Shown here: piece by piece, positions 43,701-53,426 of the stretch
Numbering within the stretch: the first letter of the stretch is position 1
Layout: the number at the start of each line of letters is the position of its first letter
Source of the DNA: Arion vulgaris
Lineage: Eukaryota > Mollusca > Gastropoda > Stylommatophora > Arionidae
Reading direction: 5' to 3'
DNA length: 64,000 bases
Assembly: GCA_020796225.1 (NCBI GenBank)
Contig: CM036753.1
Location: 3,038,001-3,102,000 of the forward strand
Notes under the pieces: generated by a model
The model's input: the letters and a program-made list of their open reading frames with translations, nothing else
Databases searched by the model: none
What the model was told of the DNA's origin: nothing
Program-made: the position numbers and the translations under genes

Positions 43701-46700
43701 GCCAGATGTCCTGCCTCTGCAACTCATGTTCAAACCATCAGTTACATCCTGAATCCATCTTCTCCGTGGTTTCCTCTTCTTCTCTTTGCCGGTATGCCTC
43801 CTTCCATATACATATAATATGTCAAATTCTTCTATACATTTGAAAGCCTCAGTAGCATAGTTGTTTGGTGAACTTGCTTCTTAGGTATGTGATTCGGGTT
43901 CAATTTCACAGTGGGTGTGGAATAATTTTCAGGCTGTACCGGCTCTCAGGTCGACCCAGCCTTAATTGGGCACCAGGAAAAGCACTTGGAAGTAAAGGTC
44001 GGCATTATGTTGACCACATCACCCACCATGTGCTGTTGGTTAAACAATTTTTTAAATAAAAATATTACTGTATTCCTAAAACATGGAAAGCATTGGAAGG
44101 GATGGCAAGAGAGAAGAAGAGCTGGAAAAAGTTTGTTGAAGCCCTGTGCTCCGTTGGGAGTTGAAAGGTGAAGAAGAACTGTATTCCCAAAATGGGAAAC
44201 TTTGACCCCGAGGCCAAAGGCTAGCGGAGTTCTGATTAGCCTAGGTCAGTTTTGTTGGGGTTTTTTTCTTCATCTTACTAAGGGAGGCAAGCCTAAATAA
44301 AAAAGAATGCAAAAACTAGATGTGCAGGCCTACAGTTTTGTAGTTGCATAACTGGAATAAGAACTCATGATCTAAGACACAAATCACATACCGACCACAA
44401 AGAACAATTTAACAAATGGTTGGTGTAGAACAAAGATAGAAAAATACACATAAAATAACTTACCAAAATCAAACCAACATTTTGACCTTCACGTTGAAAC
44501 GATGAGTCTATGATAAAGCGGAAACTTGTGTACTGATGGCTCTGATCTTTGAGTAGATTACAGATGAATGCTTCTACAGACTGGTCATGGTTACTGAAAT
44601 TTTAACAATATTGTTCCATTGAATCAGTGCTAACATTGTCAGATTGGACATCAAATAGCTTGTCCTGAGCAGAACTTTACCACTCTTTGCCAGTCCTTTG
44701 AATATCTCTCTGCATAGGCCACATTTCTGCCTCTGCAGCCATCATGATCAAATCATCAGTTACATCCTGAATCCATCTTTTCTGTGATCTTCCTCTTCTC
44801 CTCTTTACCAGGATTCCTCCTTCCATAATGGTCTTCTCAAACCCTTCTTGTCTCTTTATATGTCAAAAATACTTCAATTCTCTCATTCTTATTTGTAGCA
44901 TCAGCCAGTTTTCTTTGATTTTGAGTTCTCTCTGGATAGATCTATTTGTTCTCTTCTCTGTCAATGGTATACGAAGGACTCTTCTGTAAAACTCTAAAAT
45001 GACTACTTTTTTATATTCAATCTTTAAATATTTCACACGTTGAAAATTGTTTGTTATGTTGTGTAGCTAGTTTGTACCAAGTTGCAGATACTGCAATATC
45101 CATCTCTCTTTTTGAATCCAGATCAACATCCATTTTTCAGCAATGAATGTTTTGGATCAAGTTGGCCTTTTGTTATTGAGCTATGATTCAGTGAACCTGA
45201 CTTCTCTGATCTCATTCACTATGTCTTGGACCTCTCTAAATTGTATATGTTTTGTTTTTGCACCCTAAAAATAGATTAGTAAAGTCTGGCACTGTAATTA
45301 GAGTATGTGGTCGAGCAGCTAGCACAACAGTCTCTCAATTTAGAGGACACAGACTAAACTCTTTTTAACACTTTCTTTTTAACAAAAGTCGTTGTAATAC
45401 AAAGTCCATTTGGCTACCATTGACGACTTTTGTTGTCCGAGAGATACGACTTTTTTAAAACGGGGAGTTTTGTTAGTCGAAAACTGGTGTCCCATTATGC
45501 ACTACTTCTGTATTGTTCAGAAGAGGTCTCCAAACTGGCGGATCTAGTGTATATGCTGTAAACATATCATAAGTCCGATTTTGAACTCATTTTTCACGAT
45601 TTTCGAAAGGAAACAGAGATTTTCAAACTGGGCGATGTAGCTGATGAATAGTGATGTCTAAAATGACTCTATTACTGACATTTTAGCCAGTGGGACTCTG
45701 AATGTGATACAAATTTGAACTTTGATTCACGTGATGATGTTTATAGATCGATAGCAAATATTCCTGGGGGTACATGAGTAGGTGAAGGACACCCACCTCG
45801 AAAACAGGGGCATATAATACTGTGGTAGGTATGGGGAGATATGTCAATATCAGTTACAGTAATAGCCTGTGGATTTTGAAGAATATACTCTAAATATAGA
45901 CAGGTCAGTAGCTCATTTATATATGAATGCTATTCGTAGTTTAAAAGTCCTAAGTCTATTAGTTTATTTTTATGATTTTTTAAATTGTCACCATGACAAC
46001 TGACCATGACCAAAAAATAGTGTGGCAGTAAGTAAGGTTGAAAAATGGATGGCAGTGAAAGTGTTATGGTCAGGGTTTTTACAAATGTTGTTACAACAAA
46101 ATAAACCTACTAACTTGCACAATGTGTTCATAGTTCATATGTACAGTTCCAACTTCACTGCAACGGGTCACCCCATAATTGCTCCGCTCCTGTGCCAACG
46201 AAAATCCCATGAAATGCTGTCTCTCGTGTGAACTAATTCCAGAATGAAATAGCCGTATCCCACAAAAAGAAACCTGCACCGCATAAATGCATATAGCCGC
46301 TGCTAAAGTGTCAACACAAAACAGTTCATAACTTGAATTGCAATTCATGTCGAAGGGAACATCAATCAAGACAAAATCCAGCTTTCTGCAAGTGCAATAT
46401 CACTGTATACAGCAGATTGAGTCGGTTCGTCATAACCTCTGTCCGCCATTTTCTGAATAACCACAACAAACACAAGGCTTGACACAGCAAAAAGCATTCC
46501 ATGTAAAATTGTACAATGTGTGATGACAGTGTTGACAAGCAGTAGCCTGTACACCTCAGACTAAAGATGTAGTGTGTGACACCTTAACCAGAAAAAAAAC
46601 TATAAAGAAAGTTTGACACTAGAATTGACAATATATAACACTAACAAATTTTCTTACATGTTCTCAGATGAAACAATATTATTATTTATATATTAGGGGG

Positions 46701-49700
46701 TTTCTCGGTAGAGGGGTTGGCTAGAACAGCTCTCTGCTGGCCTGCGGAGGGTAAAAGATAGCCTGGACTGTCAAAGGAAACATGGAGAACTGTGGAAAAA
46801 GAATTGAAAGATTTCGACCGGATGTGAGAAACAATTCGAAAAGTGACAGAAACACAACAATGGAAATCTATTGTGCAGCCGTATGTGTCAAATGGGACAC
46901 AAAGAGGAAATAGATCAAGATAGAATATGTTGTTTGTATCCTTGTCGTCAATCTGCAGCCCATGCCATGTGTTTTGTAGAGTGTTACTAGTATAATAATA
47001 GTCCCTAGGGTCTTTGGTACACAGACTTGCAATTATCTTACAGGCAAATTACAATGTAAGTCAAGCAGAATACAGGAAGAGTACCATTGTAGGTGAAGAA
47101 ACAAATCATTATATATACCTTTGGTTTATTTGCTTTGAGTCCAACTCATGCAGAACCTTCATTCTATGCAATGGCACTTCCTCTAGATTGCTTCCAAAGT
47201 TGACAGCATGAAAATAAAGCTTGTAAACACCATTTAAAGGATCATGAAAGTAAGAGTGTAGATTGTGGTCACCACAGTCAGCATCTGGAAATGTCAGTAT
47301 AATTATGATTATATGGCTTCAACCTTGGCCCCAGTAATTAATGGCAAAGATTGTAATCAATCAGAAGGAGACTAGTTATGGTATTTCAGATGGTAGTTAG
47401 TACGAAAAAACTATGACACCACACTAGAATAGAAACACAAGTAAAACTATCATGTATTTTTCCTGTGGCAACATAAGGATGTGAATAATGGACCATAACA
47501 CACATATTACAAAACAAAATCGAATCATATGAAACAAAGTGATACAAAAAAATGTTTCTCTTGGACAGAGAAGAATATAAACATGCTACAAAATCTGAAC
47601 ATCGAGGAACAGTGGTTCAGACACATCATGTCTCGACAACTTAAATATTTTGATCATATTAAACAAAATAGTATTTTGGACAAAACAGTAATGTAGGGCA
47701 TATTGTTTCTGGAAAATGAGGCATGGAACAACCATGATGATGGCAATGGGATATTAAAGAGTCCTTGAACACGACATTAGAGGAGGCTGAAGACCTTGAA
47801 CATGACTTTAGAGGAGGCAGAAGATCTTGCTAGAGACTGGGAGTTTTTCAGGTGGGCAGTGATGAGAGCAACATTCTGCAAAGGATATGCTACATGATGA
47901 TTTCATCATAACAGCAAGAAATATATAGCAATGACAAGAAATCGATATAGCAATGACAGAAATCTATATATCAATGACCAACCGATAAGTGCCCGCCGTG
48001 GAAAACCAAAATGCTAGAACTAAGGGAATCAATCCCAGGCATACTAAAAAAGGCCAGCAAGAAAACTTCGAAAGAAGAGCGGAAAATACATAGAGACAGA
48101 GTACCCTGAAAATAAGTGGTTACACGTCTATACTGACGGATCGGCTAGGAACGGAATCAGCGATGGCGGAGGAGGAATAGTGCTTAAACTCTCAAAGAAA
48201 GTGACGGTCACAAAAGCGATTGCCACAGGAAAATACTCAAATAACTACGGGCAGAGGCAATAAGAACAGCAGCGAAATGATCCTAGAAAGAAGAGGCACT
48301 CTCTCAAGCAAAGTCGTGATATTCACCGATGCTCTATCGGTCATCACGGCACTCAAAAGCACAGGCAAAACAGAGCTGAATGAGCTCAAAATGACCCTCG
48401 ACGCATTAGTGCACACACTCAAACACACCATCATTCAGTGGATCCCATCGCACTGCAATATAAGCAGAAATGAAGATGCCGACAAGTTAGCTAAAGAAGG
48501 TGGGCGACTACCTCAGACTGATCTCGAGATCAGTTATGAAGAAGCCAGAACAACCAATGGCTGGCACTATAGAGACAAATGGACAAAAGACCACCCTCAG
48601 CACAACAACAGCGACGGGTATTATGGTCTGTCTCGTAGTGAACAAGTTGCCATACTTCGCCTCCGTACCAGCCACAACAAGCTCCGCGCCCACGTTTCAC
48701 AAATTTAAAGTTGGCACAACTAGCCTGTGCCCCTGCAAAAAAGCGGACATGATGGCAGAACACGTTCTGCAAGACTGTCAACCGATAGCAGGCATAAGAA
48801 AAGAAACTTGGCCTCAAAACACAGAGCTTCGCGAGAAGCTGTGCAGAGGAACTGAGTCCCTTAAAAACACGGTAAAATTCATGATAAAAATTGGTTCATC
48901 AGTCTAAGCCGATCCGAGAGAGATATCAATGACAAGAAATCTATATAACAATGACAAGAAATCAAGTCTAAAATTAAGCTGCGAATATTTAACTCAAATA
49001 TCACGACAGTCTGTATATCAAAACAAAGAAATGATGAAAAATGATTCTGTCACATGATGTATCTGATTGAAGAGTGTTATGTGTAAGTCTGTTACATTCT
49101 GCATAGACTATAGAAAAAACCTCCATTGAAATTAAATCCTTTCTTACTTTCATTTGCATGAAATATTGTCTATATATTCTATGTTGATTTTGTATAAACT
49201 TCACAGTCTTTCACAGAAGTCTGTGTAGCTTTCTGTTTAGTGTTGTTTCACTAGACCAATGGGTTTGCCTTAGTATATCATATTCCGGGCAGTCTTGAAA
49301 TATGTGCTCTGCAGTCTGGTGTGCTTATCCAAGTACACACATGGCCAATCTTGAATTATATATATATGAGGTTGCAGAGATGACTGTGTCCTGTTTTGAG
49401 GTGCAGAAAGACAACTTGTTCTAATCTGCTCATATTTTGGTAGTTGTCATGTGTTAGTGGCTTTCTGATTTAAATTAAAAAATAACATTATAAAAGTGTC
49501 TATCAAACTCACCTCCAAGCTTTACAAATCCTAGGAAATTTCCACAGCGCTTGCATATTATCCTGTCTGTGGTACACAGTACAGCACATGGCTTGACTTG
49601 TCTTGCACATACTAGCATGTACAAACTGCTGACAAGACAGTCATCTGGCCGTGGAGATAAACCAGTGTCTCTCACCTTCTTCAGTTTACCTGGCAGAGTA

Positions 49701-52700
49701 CTACCTTCTGAGTGGCAGTCATGTGAATGGTTAACAGTGCTATTATCTGATTGATGATTGTGGCAAAACCAAATGTCAGCAAAGTCTGCCCAGTTCTCTG
49801 TAGGCAGAGGAAGCACCCTTTGGAAGTTGCTGTTGGCAGAGTTTTTGTTAAATGATATTATTATACAGAACATAAATAAACTTTCAGCTTCCTCTGGAAG
49901 ACAGAATGTCAAATAACATTCATCATATGTTTTTGTCTAGTGACCTCCTTTTTCAAATCTTACCATTTTTAAGCGTCTTCTTGTAGAATCTTTCTCTAAC
50001 CTTGCAGGTAGTTGTACATTTTTTACAATTTAGTTGTTCTTGCTATATTTGTTGAGTATGTGGTTCAGGGTGTTTAATTTATAAGTCAACTCTTATTTAT
50101 GGCTCAGAAACATGAAGAAGAACAACTATCAAAACAATACAAGATTTCATAAATGAATTCTTGCACAAAACAGAAAGGCTGAAGTGGTATTCTTCTTCTG
50201 TAATCAACTTCTGCTATGCTACTACTCCGGTATGTGTCATAAATCTGAGGTCTTCCTCGGCCCATCATAGTTTGTTCTAAAGGGTTGTTCCTGTTAGCCA
50301 GATTTCCCTTCTCACGCTGGGACAGTTTTGCAAGATGTGCTTTGGGGACAGCTTTGCTACTCCACAGTTGCAGGCAGTCGAGTCCCTGAGACCCATTCTA
50401 AGAAGGTGTGCTCTGAGACTGTAGTGTCCCGTTCTAAGTCTGAAGACTGTGGTCTGCGCTTTTCTGTTTAATATTTCTATGTTGTCATGCTCTGGGTTGC
50501 ATCTACAATTTGTTTTTCTCCACATCATTTTTCTGGACTGTTTTCAGGTGAGTCTTTGTTTCTGTAAAGCTTTGTGTTGGGTGTGGTTGTGTTAAGCGCT
50601 GAAGTGGTATGATAAGGTTACTAGTGAGGAACTTGTGTAATGAACCACACAAGAACCAGAGAACATATGAAAAGACGCTGCACTGGATAGGACATACATT
50701 AAGAAGACAAGAAAATAGTATAGTAACGTGAACCTTATTCTGGAACCCACAAGAAACAAAAGAAGACAACAACAAAATTGAGAAGATAGCTTGAAATATC
50801 AGGATAATTGGGAAACCATTGAAAGACTTGCAAAGCATTGGGCAGTACAGAAATGAATGATGAATGCTTGTTGAGGACTTCTGCTTCTGAGGGAGCTGAA
50901 AGGATTATTACTATTATATAAAGAATTGCTTTGACTAGGACTGCTTGGAGATGGTTTGCTGATGGACTAATGCATCCCTTGGTGATAAAATGGCAGAACA
51001 AAATACAAATATCAGGTACAATACATAATGTCTTAGTTCAATATCTAAAATACAAAAAGTCACATATGTCAAAGGTTACAGGATATGATGCTATAGTTCA
51101 TCATCATCCTGTGCCATCTCCACATCAAAGGTTAACTGCAATGGACCTCCAACATTCCCTGCTTCTTGCCTTGATGATGCACTTTGACAGGCTGTAATTT
51201 GTCCATCTCTTGATATTTCCTTGCCCTTGTGTCTTAGTCTTCCTCTTGCTCACCACATTTCAACCTTCCCCTTGAATTATGTTTGGGTAAATGTTTAATG
51301 TCTATTTAAGTGTCTGAAATATTTTTTGTTGGTTTTTATTTATATAAAATATAGTCTATTCTTCTGTATATATATATTCATCTGAAAGATGTTAACTCTG
51401 GTTACCAAATACATGTTTATTGTCCATGTTTCTGAACTTTAGCTAAATATCTCAAATATACACAAGGTTACAGGATATTATTTCTTAGCTCAATAACTGG
51501 GGGATCTCTATGGTGACATCGTTAAGACGTTTGCCTGTCTTCTTCTTCTTTGCGTTGTTCTTTACAACCAATTTTAATCACTCTTTGTGATATGTTTGAT
51601 CTTTGCCAAGAACGTGTATATGTTGTACATTGTTTTGGTAGGCCCCTAAACGCATAAGACTTAACCCCGGTAATCACTCGGGCGGTTTGCCTGTCATTTT
51701 GAAGGTTGTGAGCTCAAATCTGGACTGTCACATGTGCAATTTTTCCACGAGATCTCTTAGGATTGTTGCGGGAGCTATGGAGTTTGTGCAACACTCACGG
51801 TTGATGGTGTGCCATTTCTACCAACAGGGACAAAGCCATATGGAGAAACACGGTGCAATGAAGTCAATCTTTCGCCTTTAGGCCCTTTTAGTTGAATAAG
51901 GAAAATATTAGAAGTTACAAGATATGATACCAAAACTAAATATCTTGTGTAGCTCCTTTGCTACATTTATAACTAATATCAAACAGCTGATATAAATGCA
52001 TTTACCAGTTGGACTTTAATATTGATGCCCCACACCCAGCACAATAGCAACGAGACTGGCAAGCTTGTATCTTCGATACCAAAATGTCTTGGTTAGAAAA
52101 ACAACTGCTTTCAGTTTTCATGCTGTCTGCATCACCTCCTACATTTTCACAGGCATTCTGTAAAGTACACAAATACTACACTGAGATTATATAGGACATC
52201 ATTTTAATGCTCAAAGATACACTTAATAACAGATGACTTTAAACATCAAACAAAATATTATCATCATCAGGTATTGTCTCAGCATTGAAGGTTAACAACA
52301 ATTGACCTCCCAACATCCTCTGTCTCTTGTCTTAACAGTGCACTTTGCGAGGTTGTAATTTGTCCATCCACTTGATAATTCCTTTCCACTTGTGTCTCAG
52401 TCTACCTCTAACCCTAAATATTGAGAGTGATCATATGTTACATATCAACAACTATACTATATAAAGTAGACACATAGATTAACGAACATGTATTTGGAAG
52501 ACAAATTTTTGTAATTATTATTGATATGACCTCTCAAGAATCTGTGCTAAATGTCCAATGTGCTCATACCATGTTTACACACATCCGTGAATTTAAGATG
52601 CTTCTTCTTCTTAAATTCATATCAACAACTTTTTTACAATCAACTTTATTACACCACTCTTCGTGATTTGTATGTGATCTGACCCAAAGAATGATTGTAC

Positions 52701-53426
52701 ATTGTGCCAGTTATATGCCTACAAGTAGGCCAGCACATCTGATTTCTGTGATGCTTTTTTTTACTAGGGTAACTTCTCAAGGCTTCTACCTCAGTCACCT
52801 CTTACAAGATGCCTTGTAGGTCGCAGTGTTGCTATTCTTTGCTCCCCTTGCAAGTCCCGGAAAAATATGGGCAACTTAACTCTTTCCACACTTTCGCCGC
52901 ACACTGCGCCACAACGGAAGTCATTGCACGCCATTAGCCGTATACTGCGCCATAGAGTTGCTTCCTTATAAGAAGTCTTTCTAGTTTTACTTCTACTATT
53001 TTACTTCTACTACTTTTTAACCTTGTTCTTCTATTAGGTTGTCCAGTTTTCTTCAATTTAGTATATAATAAAATATATATAGATGTTTATTTATTGACGA
53101 GCAGTTAGGATTTTTTTTAAACTTTGTTTTTTACCTCCATTGAATTAACTGTTAAAAAATTGAGGCAATAGCTCTGCGTGGAAAGAGTTAAGTTGCTGTC
53201 ACTATCTGCTCTCTTCCCTTTGTCAGCAAAGGATATCCTTAAGACTGCTAAAATTATCCTTGCAACAAAGTCAACAGATTAAAATATATAACTGACACAA
53301 GCAAACATACCCATCCTGCTTGTAGTGTCAAGTGAAGTTCTAGTTGACTGCTCCATCGAAGTCCACGGCAAGTATGTGGTAGCAAAGTCAAACTTTCTAA
53401 GCAGTATATTACATTTGACTCTGCGC
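37738..53426 (-). CDS. UBE3D: UBE3D-like E3 ubiquitin-protein ligase gene (spliced; first exon not found)
   Basis: UBE3D is an E3 ligase with a HECT-like region that binds the E2 enzyme UBE2C and accepts ubiquitin from it; its yeast relative Ipa1 is tied to mRNA 3'-end processing. I recognised it from eight minus-strand exons whose splice sites are GT-AG and whose codon phases join: LLPHTCRGLRW, the cysteine cluster CQSRCYCAGCG, VLPLPTENWADF, RPDDCLVSS, ICKRCGNFLG, YTSFRFIIDS, LWLLDQELA and the C-terminal LNGFHVGYLKVS. Their order and spacing follow the animal UBE3D family. About 370 residues are accounted for, near the usual ~390. Missing are the N-terminus and probably a short exon between 42.3 and 39.1 kb. 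Introns carry many LINE relics and a 1.9-kb minisatellite. Identification is from memory of the family, not a search. Confidence 0.85.
38130..38400 (-). repeat. R240, copy 5 (reverse), in UBE3D intron
   Basis: TTTGTTAAACCAGATTTTGT, TTGTACATTGTGCCAGTTAT and GACTTGTAGGTCGCAGTGTT; extends to ATGGGCGGCAAGGTAGC. Confidence 0.78.
38520..38705 (+). pseudogene. LINE 3' end (family L-e) in UBE3D intron
   Basis: RQGRERQR then ESFRWTLMRATFYKGHT, the same tail as at 47.5-47.9 kb (ESFRWAVMRATFCKGYAT type). Confidence 0.65.
38951..39107 (-). CDS. UBE3D: UBE3D-like exon g
   Basis: Acceptor TTCTATTTCAG, donor CAT|GTAAGT. 52 codons with PPPVFTAWQKDNTVHSISLP and LVSSTKELTRSQRSLNGFH. The S-L-P and final basic stretch are the conserved C-terminal region. 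It needs two bases from the previous exon, which exon f's weak ends do not clearly supply. Confidence 0.87.
39270..39520 (-). repeat. R240, copy 6 (reverse)
   Basis: CTTGTTAAACCACTC, GTACGTTGTGCCAGTTATG and ACGTGCCTTGTAGGTAGCAG. Confidence 0.8.
39525..39910 (+). pseudogene. LINE 3' relic in UBE3D intron
   Basis: MTTYGCQIWTVS-like segment, then KYLEHIKRYDGHYVTV and a decayed tail. It is related to the K-Y-F-G-H-I-K-R-H group. Confidence 0.55.
40060..40240 (-). mobile_element. SINE-D fragment (reverse)
   Basis: ATGTTCAATTTGAACACAGG, TATTTTATCATCTGTCTTCC and TGATCTCACCTACAGT are the middle of SINE-D in reverse. Confidence 0.65.
40285..42150. repeat. 27-bp minisatellite in a UBE3D intron, about 60 copies
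   Basis: Unit contains GATAGTTGTAATCAAAATGA, 27-bp period, with end variants GTATTTA, GAAATTA, GAATTTA and a 26-bp CATAATGAGTTTTA form that recur in the same order, hinting at higher-order units. A SINE interrupts it at 40,436-40,676. It starts only ~110 bases downstream of exon f in gene direction. Confidence 0.95.
40436..40676 (+). mobile_element. tRNA-derived SINE, family F, inside the 27-bp array
   Basis: Head TGGAGCGCCTGGCC...TTAGAACGCTGG and GACCCGAATTCAGTCCCTGG as A and B boxes. It ends in TTTTTTTT, a Pol III terminator-like run. It is the only copy in the window. Confidence 0.75.
42265..42351 (-). CDS. UBE3D: UBE3D-like exon f (3' end uncertain)
   Basis: Acceptor CTTGCATTTTAG at 42,352-42,363. 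The frame begins LWLLDQELAVFLSSLT, fitting the L-L-W-L-L-N strand of the family. It reaches a stop 29 codons in (TGA at 42,264-42,262), so a donor must lie before that or the exon is damaged. No strong donor is visible; weak GTs are at AAG|GTC-like positions. The given end is an upper limit. Confidence 0.65.
42555..42760 (-). pseudogene. LINE 3' end (family L-d, reverse)
   Basis: Reverse sister of 29,185-29,435: AAGATCTCCACAAATCTCTG, TGAAGTCAGGCTATCCAAA and CTCGATTTTACCGGTTGT. Confidence 0.75.
42970..43210 (+). pseudogene. LINE C-terminal zinc-finger scrap
   Basis: KISQYIEAKESTERPSYV then GKDCHFRIGNYSHNRRC, where the common form is C-x-x-C-x-R-x-C-x-S-R-I-G-L-x-S-H-x-R-x-C. The first cysteines are lost. 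It ends in a GATGATGATGATGATGAT run. Confidence 0.55.
43330..43575 (-). pseudogene. LINE 3' relic (reverse)
   Basis: Minus strand RQIKYFGLIKR then basic, broken frames. Confidence 0.5.
43630..43810 (-). pseudogene. LINE 3' end (family L-a, reverse)
   Basis: Nucleotide-level sister of 6,270-6,450: GGTTTCCTCTTCTTCTCTTT, TTACATCCTGAATCCATCTT and ATAGCTTGCCCTGAGCAGAA. Confidence 0.75.
43845..44060 (+). mobile_element. SINE-A, copy 3
   Basis: Head CAGTAGCATAGTTGTTTGGT and GATTCGGGTTCAATTTCAC (good B box); body CTCAGGTCGACCCAGCCTTA and TTGACCACATCACCCACCAT. Confidence 0.8.
44220..44420 (+). repeat. R240, copy 7
   Basis: Degenerate: GATGTGCAGGCCTACAGTTT, GCATAACTGGAATAAG and ATCACATACCGACCACAAAG. 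Confidence 0.65.
44464..44593 (-). CDS. UBE3D: UBE3D-like exon e
   Basis: Acceptor TAAAATTTCAG, donor TTTG|GTAAGT. 43 codons, with SVEAFICNLLKDQ and YTSFRFIIDSSFQREGQN. It ends on a codon boundary, which fits exon f. Confidence 0.88.
44640..45060 (-). pseudogene. LINE 3' end (family L-a, reverse)
   Basis: ATCAAATAGCTTGTCCTGAG, TTACATCCTGAATCCATCTT and TTATTTGTAGCATCAGCCAG mirror the 6.1-6.45-kb copy and extend further 5'. Confidence 0.72.
45061..46109. other. Unassigned intronic stretch
   Basis: No exon with UBE3D similarity and no repeat copy that I recognise. Confidence 0.4.
46110..46530. repeat. D3, copy 2
   Basis: Same orientation and order as 25,145-25,560, but with no 19-bp array at its sides; begins AATGTGTTCATAGTTCATAT. 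Confidence 0.75.
46690..46990 (+). pseudogene. LINE 3' relic in UBE3D intron
   Basis: RRVKDSLDCQRKHGELWKKN and, shifted, QWKSIVQPYVSNGTQRGN, ending of a LINE polyprotein (W-R-S-I/V context). Confidence 0.5.
47119..47284 (-). CDS. UBE3D: UBE3D-like exon d
   Basis: Acceptor GACATTTCCAG, donor AAAG|GTATAT. 54 codons including NGVYKLYFHAVNFGSN and MKVLHELDSKQINQ. Phase joins exon c (G+AT) and exon e (AG+T). Confidence 0.82.
47480..47900 (+). pseudogene. LINE 3' end (family L-e) in UBE3D intron
   Basis: LQNLNIEEQWFRHIMSRQLK, YFDHIKQNSILDKTVM, then TLEEAEDLARDWEFFRWAVM and RATFCKGYAT. A partial duplication of the GACATTAGAGGAGGC segment lies at about 47,770-47,825. Confidence 0.72.
47985..48915 (+). 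pseudogene. RNase H domain and C-terminus of an I/Jockey-like LINE
   Basis: A 900-base 5'-truncated copy inside the UBE3D intron. RNase H: WLHVYTDGSARNGISDGGGG (first Asp), an A-E-A-I-R context (Glu, frame-shifted at about 48,248), VVIFTDALSVITALKST (Asp), IIQWIPSHCNISRNEDADKL (final Asp). Then EQVAILRLRTSHNKLRAHV and, one frame over, CPCKKADMMAEHVLQDC, the zinc-ligand tail, ending GSSV and a stop at 48,905. Two frameshifts only, so a fairly recent insertion. GC content is visibly higher than the surrounding intron. Short repeats with ATCAATGACAAGAAATCTAT flank both ends. Confidence 0.85.
49200..49462 (-). pseudogene. RNase H-type LINE C-terminus (reverse), next to exon c
   Basis: Minus strand: EQVVFLHLKTGHSHLCNL, then CRAHISRLPG or, shifted, AEHIFQDCPEYDILRQTHW. 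It ends about 50 bases from the exon c donor. Confidence 0.72.
49513..49829 (-). CDS. UBE3D: UBE3D-like exon c (LPLP and CxxC region)
   Basis: Acceptor TCTGCCAACAG, donor GGAG|GTGAGT. 105 codons with NFQRVLPLPTENWADFADIW, RPDDCLVSSLYMLV and IICKRCGNFLGFVKLG. The acceptor was chosen because it is the only nearby AG that keeps phase with exon b; its pyrimidine tract is short. Confidence 0.9.
50070..50900 (+). pseudogene. RTE relic split by a later LINE insertion
   Basis: The left part (50,070-50,190) reads STLIYGSET and IKTIQDFINEFLHKTERLKW. The right part (50,598-50,880) resumes LKWYDKVTSEEL and then the WNPQ-type tail (TTCTGGAACCCACAAGAAAC). The two halves are the same coding line interrupted. 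Confidence 0.75.
50191..50597 (-). mobile_element. 5'-truncated RNase H-type LINE with 13-bp target duplication
   Basis: About 407 bases between copies of GCTGAAGTGGTAT at 50,178-50,190 and 50,598-50,610. The insert is on the minus strand: KAQTTVFRLRTGHYSLRAHL, CNCGVAKLSPKHILQNCP and VRREIW. Its 3' end at the left is a short GAA-rich tail (TTCTTCTTCTG on plus). Confidence 0.88.
51080..51290 (-). pseudogene. LINE 3' relic (reverse)
   Basis: Shares ATCAAAGGTTAACTGCAATG and CAACATTCCCTGCTTCTTGC with 52,265-52,420 (GAAGGTTAACAACAATTGAC, CATCCTCTGTCTCTTGTC). Both are LINE-tail relics in UBE3D introns. Confidence 0.5.
51540..51665 (-). repeat. Hairpin-core repeat subfamily 2, 3' half (reverse)
   Basis: AATCACTCTTTGTGATATGT, GATCTTTGCCAAGAACGTG and GTAGGCCCCTAAACGCATAA are the reverse of 6,060-6,135. 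Confidence 0.72.
51665..51900 (+). mobile_element. SINE-E, copy 2
   Basis: Head ACTCGGGCGGTTTGCC and TGAGCTCAAATCTGGACTG; body GATCTCTTAGGATTGTTGCG and GCTATGGAGTTTGTGCAAC. Confidence 0.72.
52006..52157 (-). CDS. UBE3D: UBE3D-like exon b (cysteine cluster)
   Basis: Acceptor GTGTACTTTACAG, donor CTG|GTAAAT. It has 50 codons plus two bases. CQSRCYCAGCGASILKS holds the four-cysteine cluster expected before the LPLP motif, probably a metal site. Confidence 0.88.
52265..52420 (-). pseudogene. LINE 3' relic (reverse), near exon b
   Basis: See the 51,080 relic; same landmarks, ending TCATCATCAGG on the plus strand. Confidence 0.5.
52610..52875 (-). repeat. R240, copy 8 (reverse)
   Basis: GTGCCAGTTATATGCCTACA, TTTTTACTAGGGTAACTTC, AGATGCCTTGTAGGTCGCAG and GCTCCCCTTGCAAGTCCCGG, one of the longest copies at its 5' end. 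Confidence 0.82.
53311..53426 (-). CDS. UBE3D: UBE3D-like exon a (earliest found)
   Basis: Acceptor TTTCTGTGCAG, donor GG|GTATGT. It gives 38 codons, including SLTLLPHTCRGLRWSSQLEL, and enters in phase 1. The Ser/Thr-C-R-G-L motif and the hydrophobic strand after it match the N-terminal part of the family. Confidence 0.85.
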
